From: Prochlorococcus sp. AG-355-J09
GTDB lineage: Bacteria > Cyanobacteriota > Cyanobacteriia > PCC-6307 > Cyanobiaceae
Direction of reading: 5' to 3'
Assembly (NCBI GenBank): GCA_003278735.1
Contig: QCDO01000016.1
Coordinates: forward strand, 1 to 33,952
Length of the DNA: 33,952 bases
The position numbers were made by a program, and so were the translations under genes. The notes below the pieces were generated by a model. It did not search any database. It saw only the letters and a program-made list of their open reading frames with translations, and was not told where the DNA came from. Shown here in pieces: positions 7,983 to 16,946 of the stretch. Position 1 is the stretch's first letter. Every line of letters starts with the position of its first letter.

Positions 7983-8935
7983 GATTTAATACGAGTAATC
8001 AACGATATTTCGAATTCTTTAAAAAAATTAATTTTGGTGTTTTAAAGAGTATTTTCTTTATTTTTAGCTTGTCATATTTTTGCATCTATTTTTTTGATAA
8101 TATTGATCAAATTTCTTTTGATATTAATTTAGAAAGAGATGGAATTAATCTATCTTTATCATTTTTATTTTGTATTTTAAGTATTTACTTGAATGCTTAT
8201 GCATGGAAATATATTGTTAAATGGTTCGGGAAAGAATTTAAAAGTAATAATCTAGTCTCTTTTTATGTTTTAACTAATATTCTTAAATATGTTCCGGGTG
8301 GGTTTTGGCATTTTGTTGAAAGATTTAATTTTATAAAAAAAATAAGTAATTCTCAGGTTGCTTTGTACTCGACACTTATAGAACCTTATTTTATGTTGAG
8401 TGGATCTTTTCTCTTGGCATCAATGGGATTGATTTTTTCACCATTTTATTTTTTTTTAATTTCCCCTTTAGTATTCTTAAATAAGAAATTTATTTTTTTG
8501 ATACTAAAAAGATTATGGTCTCTTAAGGGAAAAGTATTTGAGGTTCTTAGACTACCAAATTCAAAGGACCAATTTGAAGAGAGAATAAATATAATTTCTT
8601 TTTTCCCTTCTAGAGCTTTACTTCTTGAAATTGGTTTTGTTTTATCTAAATTTATTGGCTTTTATATTTGCTTAAATACTTTTTATACAACTAATACTCT
8701 AAATATTATATTTTTATTAGTAATCTTTTCCTTGGCATGGTCTTTAGGTTTAGTAGTCCCATCAGCTCCAGGAGGAGTTGGCGTTTTTGAGGCTTGCTTC
8801 CTTTTATTTGTTGGCAAGAGTATTCCACAAAATATAATCCTTATTTGCTTAGTTTATTTTAGGGTTATATCTACCTCGGCAGATTTGTTGTTAAGCTTAC
8901 CTTTCTTAATAAGAAAATTGTCTAAAAGAATTTAG
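7979..8935 (+). CDS. UPF0104 / lysylphosphatidylglycerol-synthase-TM-like membrane protein
   Basis: A 318-residue polytopic membrane protein with about eight hydrophobic segments. The late motif 'VVPSAPGGVGVFEACFLLFV' (about residues 257-276) is the hallmark of the UPF0104/flippase-like family, also seen in the membrane half of MprF. An earlier landmark is 'NILKYVPGGFWHFVERF'. Relatives move or modify lipids or glycoconjugates across the membrane, but the substrate is unknown and there is no synthetase domain here. The ATG overlaps the larC stop by 4 bp, so it is probably made from the same mRNA; a functional link with LarC is only inferred. Its 3' end overlaps the convergent permease gene by 14 bp. 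Confidence 0.8.
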   Translation: MRFNTSNQRYFEFFKKINFGVLKSIFFIFSLSYFCIYFFDNIDQISFDINLERDGINLSLSFLFCILSIYLNAYAWKYIVKWFGKEFKSNNLVSFYVLTNILKYVPGGFWHFVERFNFIKKISNSQVALYSTLIEPYFMLSGSFLLASMGLIFSPFYFFLISPLVFLNKKFIFLILKRLWSLKGKVFEVLRLPNSKDQFEERINIISFFPSRALLLEIGFVLSKFIGFYICLNTFYTTNTLNIIFLLVIFSLAWSLGLVVPSAPGGVGVFEACFLLFVGKSIPQNIILICLVYFRVISTSADLLLSLPFLIRKLSKRI

Positions 8936-10469
8936 TTTTTTTTTCTAAACTTGGTATTAAAGTAAATGATGCAATAAGGCCTAAAGTCATGATAAAAATG
9001 GCCGGTAATATTGCCTCTACCATTCTTTCATCTCCAGCATATTGATATATTCTCACAGATAATGTATCGAAATCAAATGGTCTTAAAATAAAGGTTATGG
9101 GTAATTCTTTTATCGTGTCTACAAAAACTAAAAGTGATCCTACGAATATTGGCCCTTGAAGAAGAGGTAGATGAATTCTTTTGAAGATTCCCAGCCAATT
9201 CTCTCCTAGTCCTAGTGCAGCTTCATCAAGACTAGGAGAAATTCTCTCAAGACTTGAATCAATAGAACCCTTAGAAATAGTTAGAAATCGAACAATATAA
9301 CCCCAAATTAGTAAGCAGATAGCAATGAAATTTAATTTTGGTGAAGAAATGCTTATTAAAGATAAAGCTAATACAGTTCCTGGAATTGCGTAACCTATTC
9401 CCGCAAGGTTTGTTATTAGTCCTAGTAGTAAGCTTTTATTTGGACGTCTTACTAAGGAAATTATTAAGGAGAATAACATCGTTATTAATGCAGTAAAAAA
9501 TCCTAGACTTATGGTCCTGAGTGATAAGGTAAGTAATTCTATAGATAACCCTTTTTGAATTTGATCGATATTGAGCAGAACCCAAAAACATGGAATTCCA
9601 AAAGAGAAAATTGGAGGAAATAAAGATATTGTTATCGCTAAAAGAGCTCTATTATTCTTTAATTCCCATCCTTGAGAATCTTTTGATGCAGGATTTTCAC
9701 TCCACCTCTTTGATTTTCTTCTCGATAATTTTTCAAAAATAATTAAAGCGAAAATTATTAATAAGGCTACCAAAGATAATCCAATAGCACTTTTTGGATT
9801 ACCCTCAATTATCCAATTTTCAGCTATACCCGTAGAAATACTTGGAATATTTAATAATGCAAATGTACCTAACTCATTCATTACTTCCATACACATTAAA
9901 CTTATTCCTGTTATTACTGCTGGTAACGCCATTGGTAAAGCGATTTTAAAGAAGCTCCTCCAAGGCCCAACTCCTAATCCTCTACTAGCATTGATTTGAT
10001 TAACTCCAAATTTATTAAAACTTTCGTTAGCAAGAATGAATACATATGGATAAGTAGAAATTGAAAGTATTAATACCCCCCACCATAAACCAGTTACTTG
10101 ATACCCAAAAATACTTCCTAAATCCTGCAAAACAGCTGTTATTAGATATGCAGGAGCAGCTAGTGGGACTAGCTGACAAAAACGGAGAACTTTTCTGAAC
10201 TTAAAATTACAATTTGAAAGTAACCATCCATTTAAAGTGCCTAATCCTCCTCCAAAAAAACTTGTTAGTACTAAAACTTTTAAAGTTTCTAATACCTCTT
10301 CCCCTCCAGCAATGCCTAATGAAAAATTCCCACTTACAACATATTGGAATCCTTCTAGAAGAAAATTGGAAATTGGAATGATTATTAAAATTGCGACAAA
10401 AAACGAAGTAAAATAAAAAAGTTTTAATTCGGTTAATGCTTTTTTAAATCCTTTAATAAGTATTTTCAA
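8922..10469 (-). CDS. futB: Iron(III)-type ABC transporter permease (FutB/SfuB-like)
   Basis: A 515-residue inner-membrane permease made of two fused BPD-transporter permease halves, with about 12 membrane segments. Each half has an EAA-type loop that contacts the ATPase: 'NASRGLGVGPWRSFFKIALP' (first) and 'DEAALGLGENWLGIFKRIHL' (second). The fused layout is typical of Fe3+ importers (FutB, SfuB, FbpB). No periplasmic binding protein or ATPase gene is adjacent; these are commonly scattered in picocyanobacteria. The start is TTG at 10469-10467, 28 bp after the COG0523 GTPase gene, so it is the last gene of a four-gene cluster. Iron is the likeliest substrate by family; thiamine or other metal transport cannot be excluded from sequence. 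Confidence 0.85.
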   Translation of the reverse strand: MKILIKGFKKALTELKLFYFTSFFVAILIIIPISNFLLEGFQYVVSGNFSLGIAGGEEVLETLKVLVLTSFFGGGLGTLNGWLLSNCNFKFRKVLRFCQLVPLAAPAYLITAVLQDLGSIFGYQVTGLWWGVLILSISTYPYVFILANESFNKFGVNQINASRGLGVGPWRSFFKIALPMALPAVITGISLMCMEVMNELGTFALLNIPSISTGIAENWIIEGNPKSAIGLSLVALLIIFALIIFEKLSRRKSKRWSENPASKDSQGWELKNNRALLAITISLFPPIFSFGIPCFWVLLNIDQIQKGLSIELLTLSLRTISLGFFTALITMLFSLIISLVRRPNKSLLLGLITNLAGIGYAIPGTVLALSLISISSPKLNFIAICLLIWGYIVRFLTISKGSIDSSLERISPSLDEAALGLGENWLGIFKRIHLPLLQGPIFVGSLLVFVDTIKELPITFILRPFDFDTLSVRIYQYAGDERMVEAILPAIFIMTLGLIASFTLIPSLEKKTKFF

Positions 10470-10497
10470 AAATTAATTAAATCCTATTATGTTTAAA

Positions 10498-11544
10498 CTA
10501 ATATGTACTAAATCTACATGATGAAAGTTGATTCTTAATAGTTTGATGATCTAAGTTTTTACCAATTAATACTATCTTGTTAGATTTTTCTTTTGTCCAT
10601 TCTTCATCATCTAGAGAAAATCGTTTTCCAGATAGGTGAAAAATGTGTTTTCTCTCACTTTCCATAAACCATAATATTCCTTTTGCTCTAAATACATTTT
10701 GTGTGATTTGATTATCTAAGAAATATTGAAACTTCCTTAAGGAAAATGGTTCAAATGTCTCATATGAAACTGAGGTAAAACCCTCGATATTATTGATCAA
10801 ATCGTGGGAATGAGAAGAATGATCGTGGGAATGAGAAGAATGATCGTGGGAATGAGAAGAATGATCGTGGGAATGAGAAAAGTGGTTGTTTGAATTTTGT
10901 TCTATATTTTTTTTATTTTTCTCTAATTCAAAAGTATCCGTCTCAAATAGACCCACGCTCATTATTGTATGTAATGCAACTTCACTATTAGTGGATCTCA
11001 AAATCCTTGGTTCTTTTTTTATTTTATTTATAAAATCCTCTATTTTCTTTAATTGTTTTTCATTTACTAAATCAGATTTATTAAGAAGAAGGATATCTCC
11101 GTATAAAATTTGAGAATAGGCGACACTTGTATTATTAATTTCAAAATCAAAATTTTCTCCATCAATGACAGTGATTATCGAATCTAATCTTACTTTTTCT
11201 CTAAGATCACCAGCCGCAAAAGTCATTGCTACTGGTAATGGATCTGCTAATCCAGTGGTTTCAACAATCAAATAGTCTAATTTTTCAGCTCTTTCTATAA
11301 CTTTGGATACGGTATTTAATAATTCGCCATTGATAGAGCAACATATACATCCATTATTTAATTCGATCATATCTTCTGAGCCTTCTATTATTAAGTCATT
11401 ATCTATTCCAATTTCTCCAAATTCGTTGACTAAAACAGCTGTTTTAATACCAACTTGATTTTTTAAAATATGATTAAGAAGTGTAGTTTTGCCAGAACCT
11501 AAAAATCCACTAATAATAGTAACTGGCAATAAATTCTTAGACAT
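10498..11544 (-). CDS. CobW/COG0523 GTPase with His-rich metal-binding tract
   Basis: A 348-residue G3E-family P-loop GTPase that probably delivers or stores a metal such as zinc. In order: Walker A 'SGFLGSGKTTLLNH' (12-25), the metal-binding CxCC in 'NNGCICCSING' (Cys66, Cys68, Cys69 by my count), 'IVETTGLADPLPV', 'LLNKSDLV' for guanine recognition, a histidine-rich linker (about 221-248, heptads of the type SHSHDHS), and a C-terminal CobW_C domain ending around 'VLIGKNLDHQTI'. The linker is built from near-identical 21-bp DNA repeats. Members are involved in Zn homeostasis, cobalamin (CobW) or nitrile hydratase maturation; the poly-His linker favours zinc or nickel/cobalt. Cotranscription with an iron-type permease 28 bp downstream and pterin dehydratase 29 bp upstream is likely. 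Confidence 0.9.
   Translation of the reverse strand: MSKNLLPVTIISGFLGSGKTTLLNHILKNQVGIKTAVLVNEFGEIGIDNDLIIEGSEDMIELNNGCICCSINGELLNTVSKVIERAEKLDYLIVETTGLADPLPVAMTFAAGDLREKVRLDSIITVIDGENFDFEINNTSVAYSQILYGDILLLNKSDLVNEKQLKKIEDFINKIKKEPRILRSTNSEVALHTIMSVGLFETDTFELEKNKKNIEQNSNNHFSHSHDHSSHSHDHSSHSHDHSSHSHDLINNIEGFTSVSYETFEPFSLRKFQYFLDNQITQNVFRAKGILWFMESERKHIFHLSGKRFSLDDEEWTKEKSNKIVLIGKNLDHQTIKNQLSSCRFSTY
10801..10884. repeat. 21-bp in-frame tandem repeat coding the His-rich linker
   Basis: The + strand unit atcgtgggaatgagaagaatg begins at 10801, 10822 and 10843 without change. A fourth copy beginning at 10864 diverges after gtgggaatgaga. Translated on the minus strand, each unit gives one seven-residue block of Ser, His and Asp within the COG0523 GTPase. 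Identical DNA, not just identical protein, points to recent slippage expansion. Confidence 0.95.
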
Positions 11545-11573
11545 TTTGAATAGTTGAAAAAAAGTTTATATTT

Positions 11574-11864
11574 TTATTGATCGAAAATTTTGTTGATTTC
11601 CGAAGCTAATGTTTGATCCAGATTCGAAATACCTCCAAGATCATGTGTATTTAATTTAATTATTACTTTTGCATAAACATTCTCCCAGTAAGGATGATGA
11701 TTATATTTTTCACAGATTAGAGCAACCTTAGTCATAAAAGCAAAGGCTTCTATAAAATTAGCGAAATTAAATTCTCTTAGGATTTGTTTAGATTTAATTT
11801 CCCAGCCAGGTATTTTGACAACTAATTCATTCAATTCTTCATCTTGCAAAATGTAGGGTTCCAT
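11574..11864 (-). CDS. Pterin-4a-carbinolamine dehydratase (PCD/DCoH-like)
   Basis: A 96-residue protein covering the whole PCD fold. The catalytic signature is 'EKYNHHPYW' with His56, His57 and Pro58, and the third histidine sits in 'LNTHDLGG' (His74). 'IPGWEI' near the N-terminus is the usual family start. The enzyme dehydrates 4a-hydroxytetrahydropterin made by aromatic amino-acid hydroxylases. No hydroxylase is seen here, and PCD-like proteins in hydroxylase-free organisms have been linked to other pterin or molybdopterin roles, so the physiological substrate is open. ATG start; 36 bp after the YjbQ stop and 29 bp before the COG0523 gene on the same strand. Confidence 0.9.
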   Translation of the reverse strand: MEPYILQDEELNELVVKIPGWEIKSKQILREFNFANFIEAFAFMTKVALICEKYNHHPYWENVYAKVIIKLNTHDLGGISNLDQTLASEINKIFDQ

Positions 11865-11900
11865 TAATTAAGAAATCTGACTTATTACATTATAAATATT

Positions 11901-12356
11901 TTACTTTTTCTCACCAATTATATGTACATTAATGATTCTTTCCTTTTGATCAAATCGATGTTCCCATAAATAAACTGCTTGCCATGTACCAAGCATAATT
12001 TTACCGTCTTGAAAACTCAATGATAAACAAGTGTTTGTTAGGGATGTTTTAATATGTGCTGGCATATCGTCAGCCCCTTCTTGATAATGTTTATAGGATA
12101 TTTCTTCTCTATTTTTTGATAAAGTTAAGTATGAATCATAGGGAACTATCGATTGTATATACTTTTTTAGGTCCCTCAGTACATTTGGATCTGCATTCTC
12201 ATTAATAGTTAAACTGCAACTTGTATGAAGTGAAGTTAAATTTAAAATTCCGGAATGAAAATTATTTTTTTCAACGCATAAATTTAAATCATCTGTGATA
12301 TTGATAAAACCCTCGCCATGGGTTATGAATTTTAATTTTGAAAATATTTGTTCCAT
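11901..12356 (-). CDS. YjbQ family (UPF0047) protein
   Basis: A 151-residue protein matching UPF0047/YjbQ: 'LTSLHTSCSLTINENADPNV' in the first half, 'YKHYQEGADDMPAHIKTSL' in the middle, and the C-terminal signature 'LGTWQAVYLWEH'. The E. coli member has weak thiamine-phosphate synthase activity, and the family fold is a trimer with clustered histidines. Whether that activity matters here is unknown. It is the first gene of the minus-strand cluster leading to the pterin dehydratase, COG0523 GTPase and FutB-like permease. The divergent gap of 107 bp to the carboxypeptidase gene should carry promoters for both directions. Confidence 0.88.
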   Translation of the reverse strand: MEQIFSKLKFITHGEGFINITDDLNLCVEKNNFHSGILNLTSLHTSCSLTINENADPNVLRDLKKYIQSIVPYDSYLTLSKNREEISYKHYQEGADDMPAHIKTSLTNTCLSLSFQDGKIMLGTWQAVYLWEHRFDQKERIINVHIIGEKK

Positions 12357-12463
12357 ATAAGTTAAAACTTAATTAATCAATATCCTATTATGGATAAAAA
12401 GCATGTTTTACTGCAGACATTAAAATTTTTATCTTAAGATAAATTTAATTTCCATTTAAATCT

Positions 12464-13969
12464 TTGGCTGAAACTCATTGGAATAAGCTGGGTGCTTACC
12501 TTAAAGAAACACAAATATTAGGTTCAATCCAAAATACACTTTATTGGGATCAGAATACTGGGATGCCCAAGAAAGGTGCTTCTTGGAGGTCTGAACAACT
12601 TACTTATATTGCAAAAGTATTGCATGAAAGAAATTCTTCCGAGGAGTTTTGTAATTTAATACAATCTGCTAAAAATGAACTAGCAGATATTGAGCTGAAT
12701 TCCGATAATCAACTTTTCATAAAAGATAAAGAAAGAAATATTAGTCTTTTATTAAAGGAATTTAATAGAGAAAGAAATTTAGATCCTAAATTAGTTGAGT
12801 CTCTAGCAAAGGCAAAATCTAAAGGGTATGAAAGCTGGCAAGAAGCTAAGGAAAAATCAGATTTTAAAATTTTTCTTCCTTTCTTTGAAGAATTAGTTAA
12901 ATTGCGGATTGAAGAGGCAAAACAAATATCAGATCAATATTCACCATGGGAAACTTTAGCCCAACCCTTTGAGCCTGAATTAACTTTAAAGTGGCTGAAT
13001 AAAATGTTTCAGCCTTTGAAAGACAGTCTCCCAGAATTAATTAGAGGTATTAATAAATCTAAGAAATATCACTGGGATTTGAGCCCAGAATCTCAACATA
13101 ATTTATGTTCGCAATTACTTGATGAGTTTGGGAGAGATAAAGATCTAGTTGTTGTTGGTAAATCTCCCCATCCTTTTTCGATTACATTAGGGCCTAATGA
13201 TTACAGGATTACGACAAGAATTGTTGAAGGTGAACCATTATCAAGTTTTTTAGCAACTGCGCATGAGTGGGGGCATTCTATTTATGAGCAGGGTTTGCCA
13301 TCTCAAAGTCATCAATGGTTTGCTTGGCCTTTAGGGCAAGCAACCTCTATGGGTATTCATGAAAGTCAATCTTTATTTTGGGAAAATAGAATAGTTAAAT
13401 CCAAATCTTTTTCAAAAAGATTTTTTAACAAATTTGTTTCGGCTGGATGTTCTCTTAATAATTATTTAGAACTATGGAAATCTATTAATCATTTGGAAGC
13501 AGGATTAAATAGGGTTGAAGCGGATGAATTGACTTATGGCTTACACATACTAATAAGAACCGAACTTGAAATAGATTTAATTGAAAGAGGGTTACCTGCT
13601 GAAGATATTCCAACAGAATGGAATAAAAGATATGATGAACTCTTAGGAATTAAACCATCTAATGATTCAGAAGGTTGTCTTCAAGATGTTCATTGGAGTG
13701 AAGGGGCATTTGGATATTTCCCCTCATATTTGTTAGGACATGTTATAAGTGCGCAAATATCTTCTCAAATGGAAAGAGACATAGGTTTGATTGACAACTT
13801 AATTGAAAATGGTGAATATCAAAAGATCATCTTTTGGTTAAAAAATAATATTCATGAATATGGCAGATCAGTTAATTGTATGGAGTTGGTAAGAGCTGTA
13901 ACTAATGAAGAACTATCGCCAAACTATTTTATTAATCATTTAAGGTCTAAAATAAATGATTTTTGCTGA
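12464..13969 (+). CDS. M32 family metallocarboxypeptidase (Taq-type)
   Basis: A 501-residue cytoplasmic zinc carboxypeptidase, normal length for the M32 family. The active site is 'ATAHEWGHSIYEQGLP' with HEWGH at about 267-271, and the third zinc ligand lies in 'MGIHESQSLFWEN' (Glu300). Other family blocks are 'TLYWDQNTGMPKKGASWR' near the N-terminus and 'NRVEADELTYGLHILIR'. It trims C-terminal residues from peptides, presumably during protein turnover. The start is TTG at 12464, just after a 16-bp AT palindrome. It is followed on the same strand by a pyrophosphatase 63 bp downstream. Confidence 0.95.
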   Translation: MAETHWNKLGAYLKETQILGSIQNTLYWDQNTGMPKKGASWRSEQLTYIAKVLHERNSSEEFCNLIQSAKNELADIELNSDNQLFIKDKERNISLLLKEFNRERNLDPKLVESLAKAKSKGYESWQEAKEKSDFKIFLPFFEELVKLRIEEAKQISDQYSPWETLAQPFEPELTLKWLNKMFQPLKDSLPELIRGINKSKKYHWDLSPESQHNLCSQLLDEFGRDKDLVVVGKSPHPFSITLGPNDYRITTRIVEGEPLSSFLATAHEWGHSIYEQGLPSQSHQWFAWPLGQATSMGIHESQSLFWENRIVKSKSFSKRFFNKFVSAGCSLNNYLELWKSINHLEAGLNRVEADELTYGLHILIRTELEIDLIERGLPAEDIPTEWNKRYDELLGIKPSNDSEGCLQDVHWSEGAFGYFPSYLLGHVISAQISSQMERDIGLIDNLIENGEYQKIIFWLKNNIHEYGRSVNCMELVRAVTNEELSPNYFINHLRSKINDFC

Positions 13970-14032
13970 AACATTACTTTTAAAGAATTTGGTTAGGTGT
14001 GAGGATGTAAGATAAACAAAAATAATTTCTTG

Positions 14033-14620
14033 ATGGCAAATCTAAATCAGCCCCCAAGCAGGGTTACCCCCAATTTATTGCACATACTAAATGCTTTCAC
14101 TGATAGCTCAAACACAATAATAAATACTATTGTTGAATTGAACTCTAATACCATAAATAAATATGAATTAATTACAGAAACGGGCCATCTTAAACTTGAT
14201 AGGGTAGGTTATTCTTCACTTGCGTATCCTTTTGCTTATGGATGTATTCCAAGGACATGGGATGAAGATGGAGATCCACTTGATGTAGAAATTGTTGGAG
14301 TAACTGAGCCATTGATACCAGGATCTATTGTGGAAGCAAGGATTATTGGGGTGATGAAATTTGATGATGGTGGAGAGGTCGATGATAAGGTAATAGCGGT
14401 TCTCGCGGATGATAAAAGAATGGATCATATCTCAAGTTATGAAGACCTTGGAGATCATTGGTTAAAAGAAACAAAGTATTATTGGGAGCACTACAAAGAT
14501 CTAAAAAAACCAGGAACATGTACTGTAAATGGTTTTTTTGGGATAGAAGAAGCTGTTAAAGTGATTAAAGATTGTGAAGAGAGATACAAAAAAGAAATTG
14601 ATCCTAAATTAGTAAATTAA
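14033..14620 (+). CDS. ppa: Inorganic pyrophosphatase, family I, catalytic residues intact
   Basis: A 195-residue soluble Mg-dependent pyrophosphatase that hydrolyses PPi from biosynthetic reactions. The signature 'DEDGDPLDVEI' keeps all three aspartates (Asp79, Asp81, Asp84 by my count; E. coli D65, D67, D70). 'NKYELITETG', 'LDRVGYSSLAYPFAYG', 'DDGGEVDDKVIAV' and 'WEHYKDL' match the other active-site blocks including E. coli R43, Y51, Y55, D97, D102, K104, Y141 and K142. I chose the ATG at 14033 over the TTG directly before it at 14030. The ~30-residue N-terminal extension and sequence style differ from the classical cyanobacterial Ppa, whose ortholog lies at 29363-29908. Ends 6 bp before convergent hemC. 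Confidence 0.93.
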   Translation: MANLNQPPSRVTPNLLHILNAFTDSSNTIINTIVELNSNTINKYELITETGHLKLDRVGYSSLAYPFAYGCIPRTWDEDGDPLDVEIVGVTEPLIPGSIVEARIIGVMKFDDGGEVDDKVIAVLADDKRMDHISSYEDLGDHWLKETKYYWEHYKDLKKPGTCTVNGFFGIEEAVKVIKDCEERYKKEIDPKLVN

Positions 14621-14626
14621 CGAATT

Positions 14627-15577
14627 TTATTTTTCTCTAAATTTTTCAAATATTTCGCTTAGTATTTTCTCTGCACCTTGCTGCTTTAATTTTTTAGCTA
14701 GTTCTTTGCCTACTTCTTCGGGATCATTAATATTGCCAATATATTGATCTTTAATAAGCCTTTTCCCATCAAGAGATGCAACCATGCCAGTAAGGCAAAG
14801 TTGTTCATTCTTAATTTTACTATTCACACCTATTGGGACTTGGCATCCACCTTCAAGCTCTCTTAAAAAAGCCCTTTCTGCTAGACATTTTTGACTGGTG
14901 GGTTTATCTTCTAGGATATTTATAATTTCTAAAACTTTTTTATCATCAGATTTACATTCAATGCCTAGTGCTCCTTGGCCAACCGCATGAAGGGAAATTT
15001 CACTTGGGATAATCTGGTGAATTCTTGATTCAAAGCCTAATCTCTTTAAACCAGCGGCCGCAAGAATTATACAATCAAATTCTCCTGCATCTAATTTTTC
15101 AATTCTTGTAATAACATTTCCCCTGATATCTTTGAAAACAAGATGTGGGTACTTATTTCTTAATTGTGCAAGTCTTCTTAGAGAGCTTGTTCCAACAATC
15201 GAACCTTCAGGTAAGGTTTCTAGTTTATAAAAGTCATTTTTTTTGTTTACTACTAAAGCATCTGCAGGATCCTCCCTTTTTGTAATGCAACCTAATTTAA
15301 GGCCATTAGGCAAATTGGTTGGTAAATCTTTCAGAGAATGTACTGCTATATCTGCATGGCCTACGAGCATTTGTGCTTCAAGTTCTTTTGTAAATAAGCC
15401 TTTGTCGCCTATTTTTGCTAAGGCTACATCAAGGATTTTGTCACCTTGAGTTGCCATAGCTTCTATAGATACCTCTAAATTAGGAATATTCCTTTCTAGT
15501 TGATCTTTAACCCATAAAGTTTGAACCATTGCTAGCTTACTTCTTCTACTAGCTATTTTTAGCTTTAAATTAGTCAT
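14627..15577 (-). CDS. hemC: Porphobilinogen deaminase (hydroxymethylbilane synthase)
   Basis: A 316-residue enzyme that joins four porphobilinogens into hydroxymethylbilane, the third step after HemL in tetrapyrrole synthesis. Landmarks: '[13 protein letters not shown]' at the N-terminus, 'VHSLKDLPT' with the catalytic aspartate (Asp84), '[11 protein letters not shown]', '[14 protein letters not shown]', and the dipyrromethane cofactor cysteine in '[10 protein letters not shown]' (Cys245). Full length, ATG start. It is downstream of rpoD on the same strand (97 bp gap), so read-through from rpoD is possible. No clear terminator lies in the 6 bp between it and the convergent pyrophosphatase. 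Confidence 0.97.
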   Translation of the reverse strand: MTNLKLKIASRRSKLAMVQTLWVKDQLERNIPNLEVSIEAMATQGDKILDVALAKIGDKGLFTKELEAQMLVGHADIAVHSLKDLPTNLPNGLKLGCITKREDPADALVVNKKNDFYKLETLPEGSIVGTSSLRRLAQLRNKYPHLVFKDIRGNVITRIEKLDAGEFDCIILAAAGLKRLGFESRIHQIIPSEISLHAVGQGALGIECKSDDKKVLEIINILEDKPTSQKCLAERAFLRELEGGCQVPIGVNSKIKNEQLCLTGMVASLDGKRLIKDQYIGNINDPEEVGKELAKKLKQQGAEKILSEIFEKFREK

Positions 15578-15674
15578 TAAATATTATTTTGAGTTTGAAT
15601 TAAAAATTAAGTCGAATCTATCTTAAGCTATTATTTTGCCAGTTTTTAAAGCTAAATATTATATTTAACTTTTT

Positions 15675-16859
15675 TTATTTTATATATTCTTTTAAAACCC
15701 CATTTCGATTTGGATGTCTAAGTTTTCTTAGGGCTTTTGCCTCTATTTGTCTAATTCTTTCTCTCGTTACATCAAAAATCTGGCCAATTTCTTCAAGAGT
15801 TTTCATTCTTCCATCATCAATTCCATATCTCAATCTGAGAACATCTCTTTCTCTTGGACTAAGAGTGGCTAATACTCCTTCCAAATCTTCTCTTAATAAA
15901 GTTTTAGAAACATCTTGCTCTGGATTTTCTATATCAGCCTCTATAAAGTCTCCTAGTCTTGAGTCTTCTTCTTTTCCTATTGGAGTTTCTAAAGAAATAG
16001 GAAGTTGCGCACTTTTAGCTATAAATCTTAATTTTTCGATTGTCATTTCCATACTTTCAGCGATTTCTTCTTCACTAGGTTTCCTGCCAAATTCTTGGCT
16101 AAGAACTTTTGTGGTTTTTTTAATTCTGGATATTGTCTCGTATAAGTGAACTGGCAATCTAATAGTTCTACTTTGATCCGCAATTGCTCTTGTAATGGCT
16201 TGGCGAATCCACCAAGTTGCATATGTAGAGAACTTATAACCTTTTTCATGGTCGAATTTTTCCGCTGCCCTAATTAAACCCAAACTTCCTTCTTGGATTA
16301 AATCTTGAAATGATAAACCTCTGTTCATATATTTTTTAGCAATGGAAACAACTAATCTTAAGTTTGATTGAACCATTTTTTCTTTAGCTCTGCGCCCTAA
16401 GAGAAGTCTTCTTCTAAATTTAGGAAGAGGCATATCTATTAACTCGGCCCATTCTCTTACCGATGGGAAATGTCCTTTTTCTGACTCATATTGAGTTGCC
16501 AGCTCTTCTAATTGGAGTAAGTCAGCAATTTTTCTTGCAAGCTCAATTTCTTCATCTGGTCTTAAAAGTCTAATTCTTCCAATTTCTTGGAGATAAACTC
16601 TTATTGAATCTTCAGTGTAGATACCTTTTGGCCCAAGCTTTACATTCCCGAGCCCTTTATCTTCCTCTTCAGAATCACTAAATTCATTATTGTTATTTTC
16701 AATATTGCTTTCGTTTAACTCAGCAGATGTCTGTAAAGTTTGATTATTTTTATTATTCTCTTCTTCAACTACTGTTTCTAAATTAGTATTAATTTTTTTA
16801 TTGATCTTTTTTTTTGAACTAGGCTGGGAATTCTTTGATTCTGCTGCGACTGGACACAT
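15675..16859 (-). CDS. rpoD: Principal RNA polymerase sigma factor (SigA/RpoD)
   Basis: A 394-residue group 1 sigma-70. After a disordered, Asn/Glu/Lys-rich N-terminus (about 1-75, standing in for region 1.1) come region 1.2 ('[16 protein letters not shown]'), regions 2.1-2.4 ('[20 protein letters not shown]', '[20 protein letters not shown]'), region 3 and region 4 with the -35-binding helix-turn-helix ('[20 protein letters not shown]') and the terminal 'LRKLRHPNR'. Cyanobacteria usually also carry group 2 sigmas, but the upstream context and region 1.2 fit the housekeeping factor. The ATG has a good Shine-Dalgarno sequence. The 320 bp upstream, shared with divergent priA, hold paired palindromes that could be regulatory. 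Confidence 0.93.
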   Translation of the reverse strand: MCPVAAESKNSQPSSKKKINKKINTNLETVVEEENNKNNQTLQTSAELNESNIENNNNEFSDSEEEDKGLGNVKLGPKGIYTEDSIRVYLQEIGRIRLLRPDEEIELARKIADLLQLEELATQYESEKGHFPSVREWAELIDMPLPKFRRRLLLGRRAKEKMVQSNLRLVVSIAKKYMNRGLSFQDLIQEGSLGLIRAAEKFDHEKGYKFSTYATWWIRQAITRAIADQSRTIRLPVHLYETISRIKKTTKVLSQEFGRKPSEEEIAESMEMTIEKLRFIAKSAQLPISLETPIGKEEDSRLGDFIEADIENPEQDVSKTLLREDLEGVLATLSPRERDVLRLRYGIDDGRMKTLEEIGQIFDVTRERIRQIEAKALRKLRHPNRNGVLKEYIK

Positions 16860-16864
16860 AATTG

Positions 16865-16872
16865 ACTCCTTT
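16865..16872 (-). promoter_or_regulatory. Ribosome binding site of rpoD
   Basis: The minus strand reads AAAGGAGT five nucleotides before the rpoD ATG. Strong AAGGAG sites are rare among genes in this window, so this one supports the chosen start and suggests efficient translation of rpoD. Confidence 0.8.
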
Positions 16873-16946
16873 CTACGGTGAATTTAACTAGATAAAATTT
16901 TATTTAGGGCTAATTTGAACATTTAGTAGTAAAGTCCCCTTAATGT

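Noticed and set aside
8936..8945. T-run after the UPF0104 gene as a terminator
   Set aside because: No stable hairpin precedes it, and it lies within the coding end of the convergent permease gene.
10801..10884. The regular 21-bp repeats as a CRISPR-like array
   Set aside because: No spacers separate the units; they are in-frame codons of the GTPase.
12428..12443. Perfect 16-bp palindrome tttatcttaagataaa before the M32 peptidase start
   Set aside because: At this base composition one or two perfect 16-bp palindromes are expected by chance in 34 kb, and it is made almost only of A and T.
14216..14428. Minus-strand open frame inside the intact pyrophosphatase gene
   Set aside because: A shadow of a well-conserved gene on the other strand; the same holds for other open frames opposite hemL, hemC, purA, proS and the PfkB gene.
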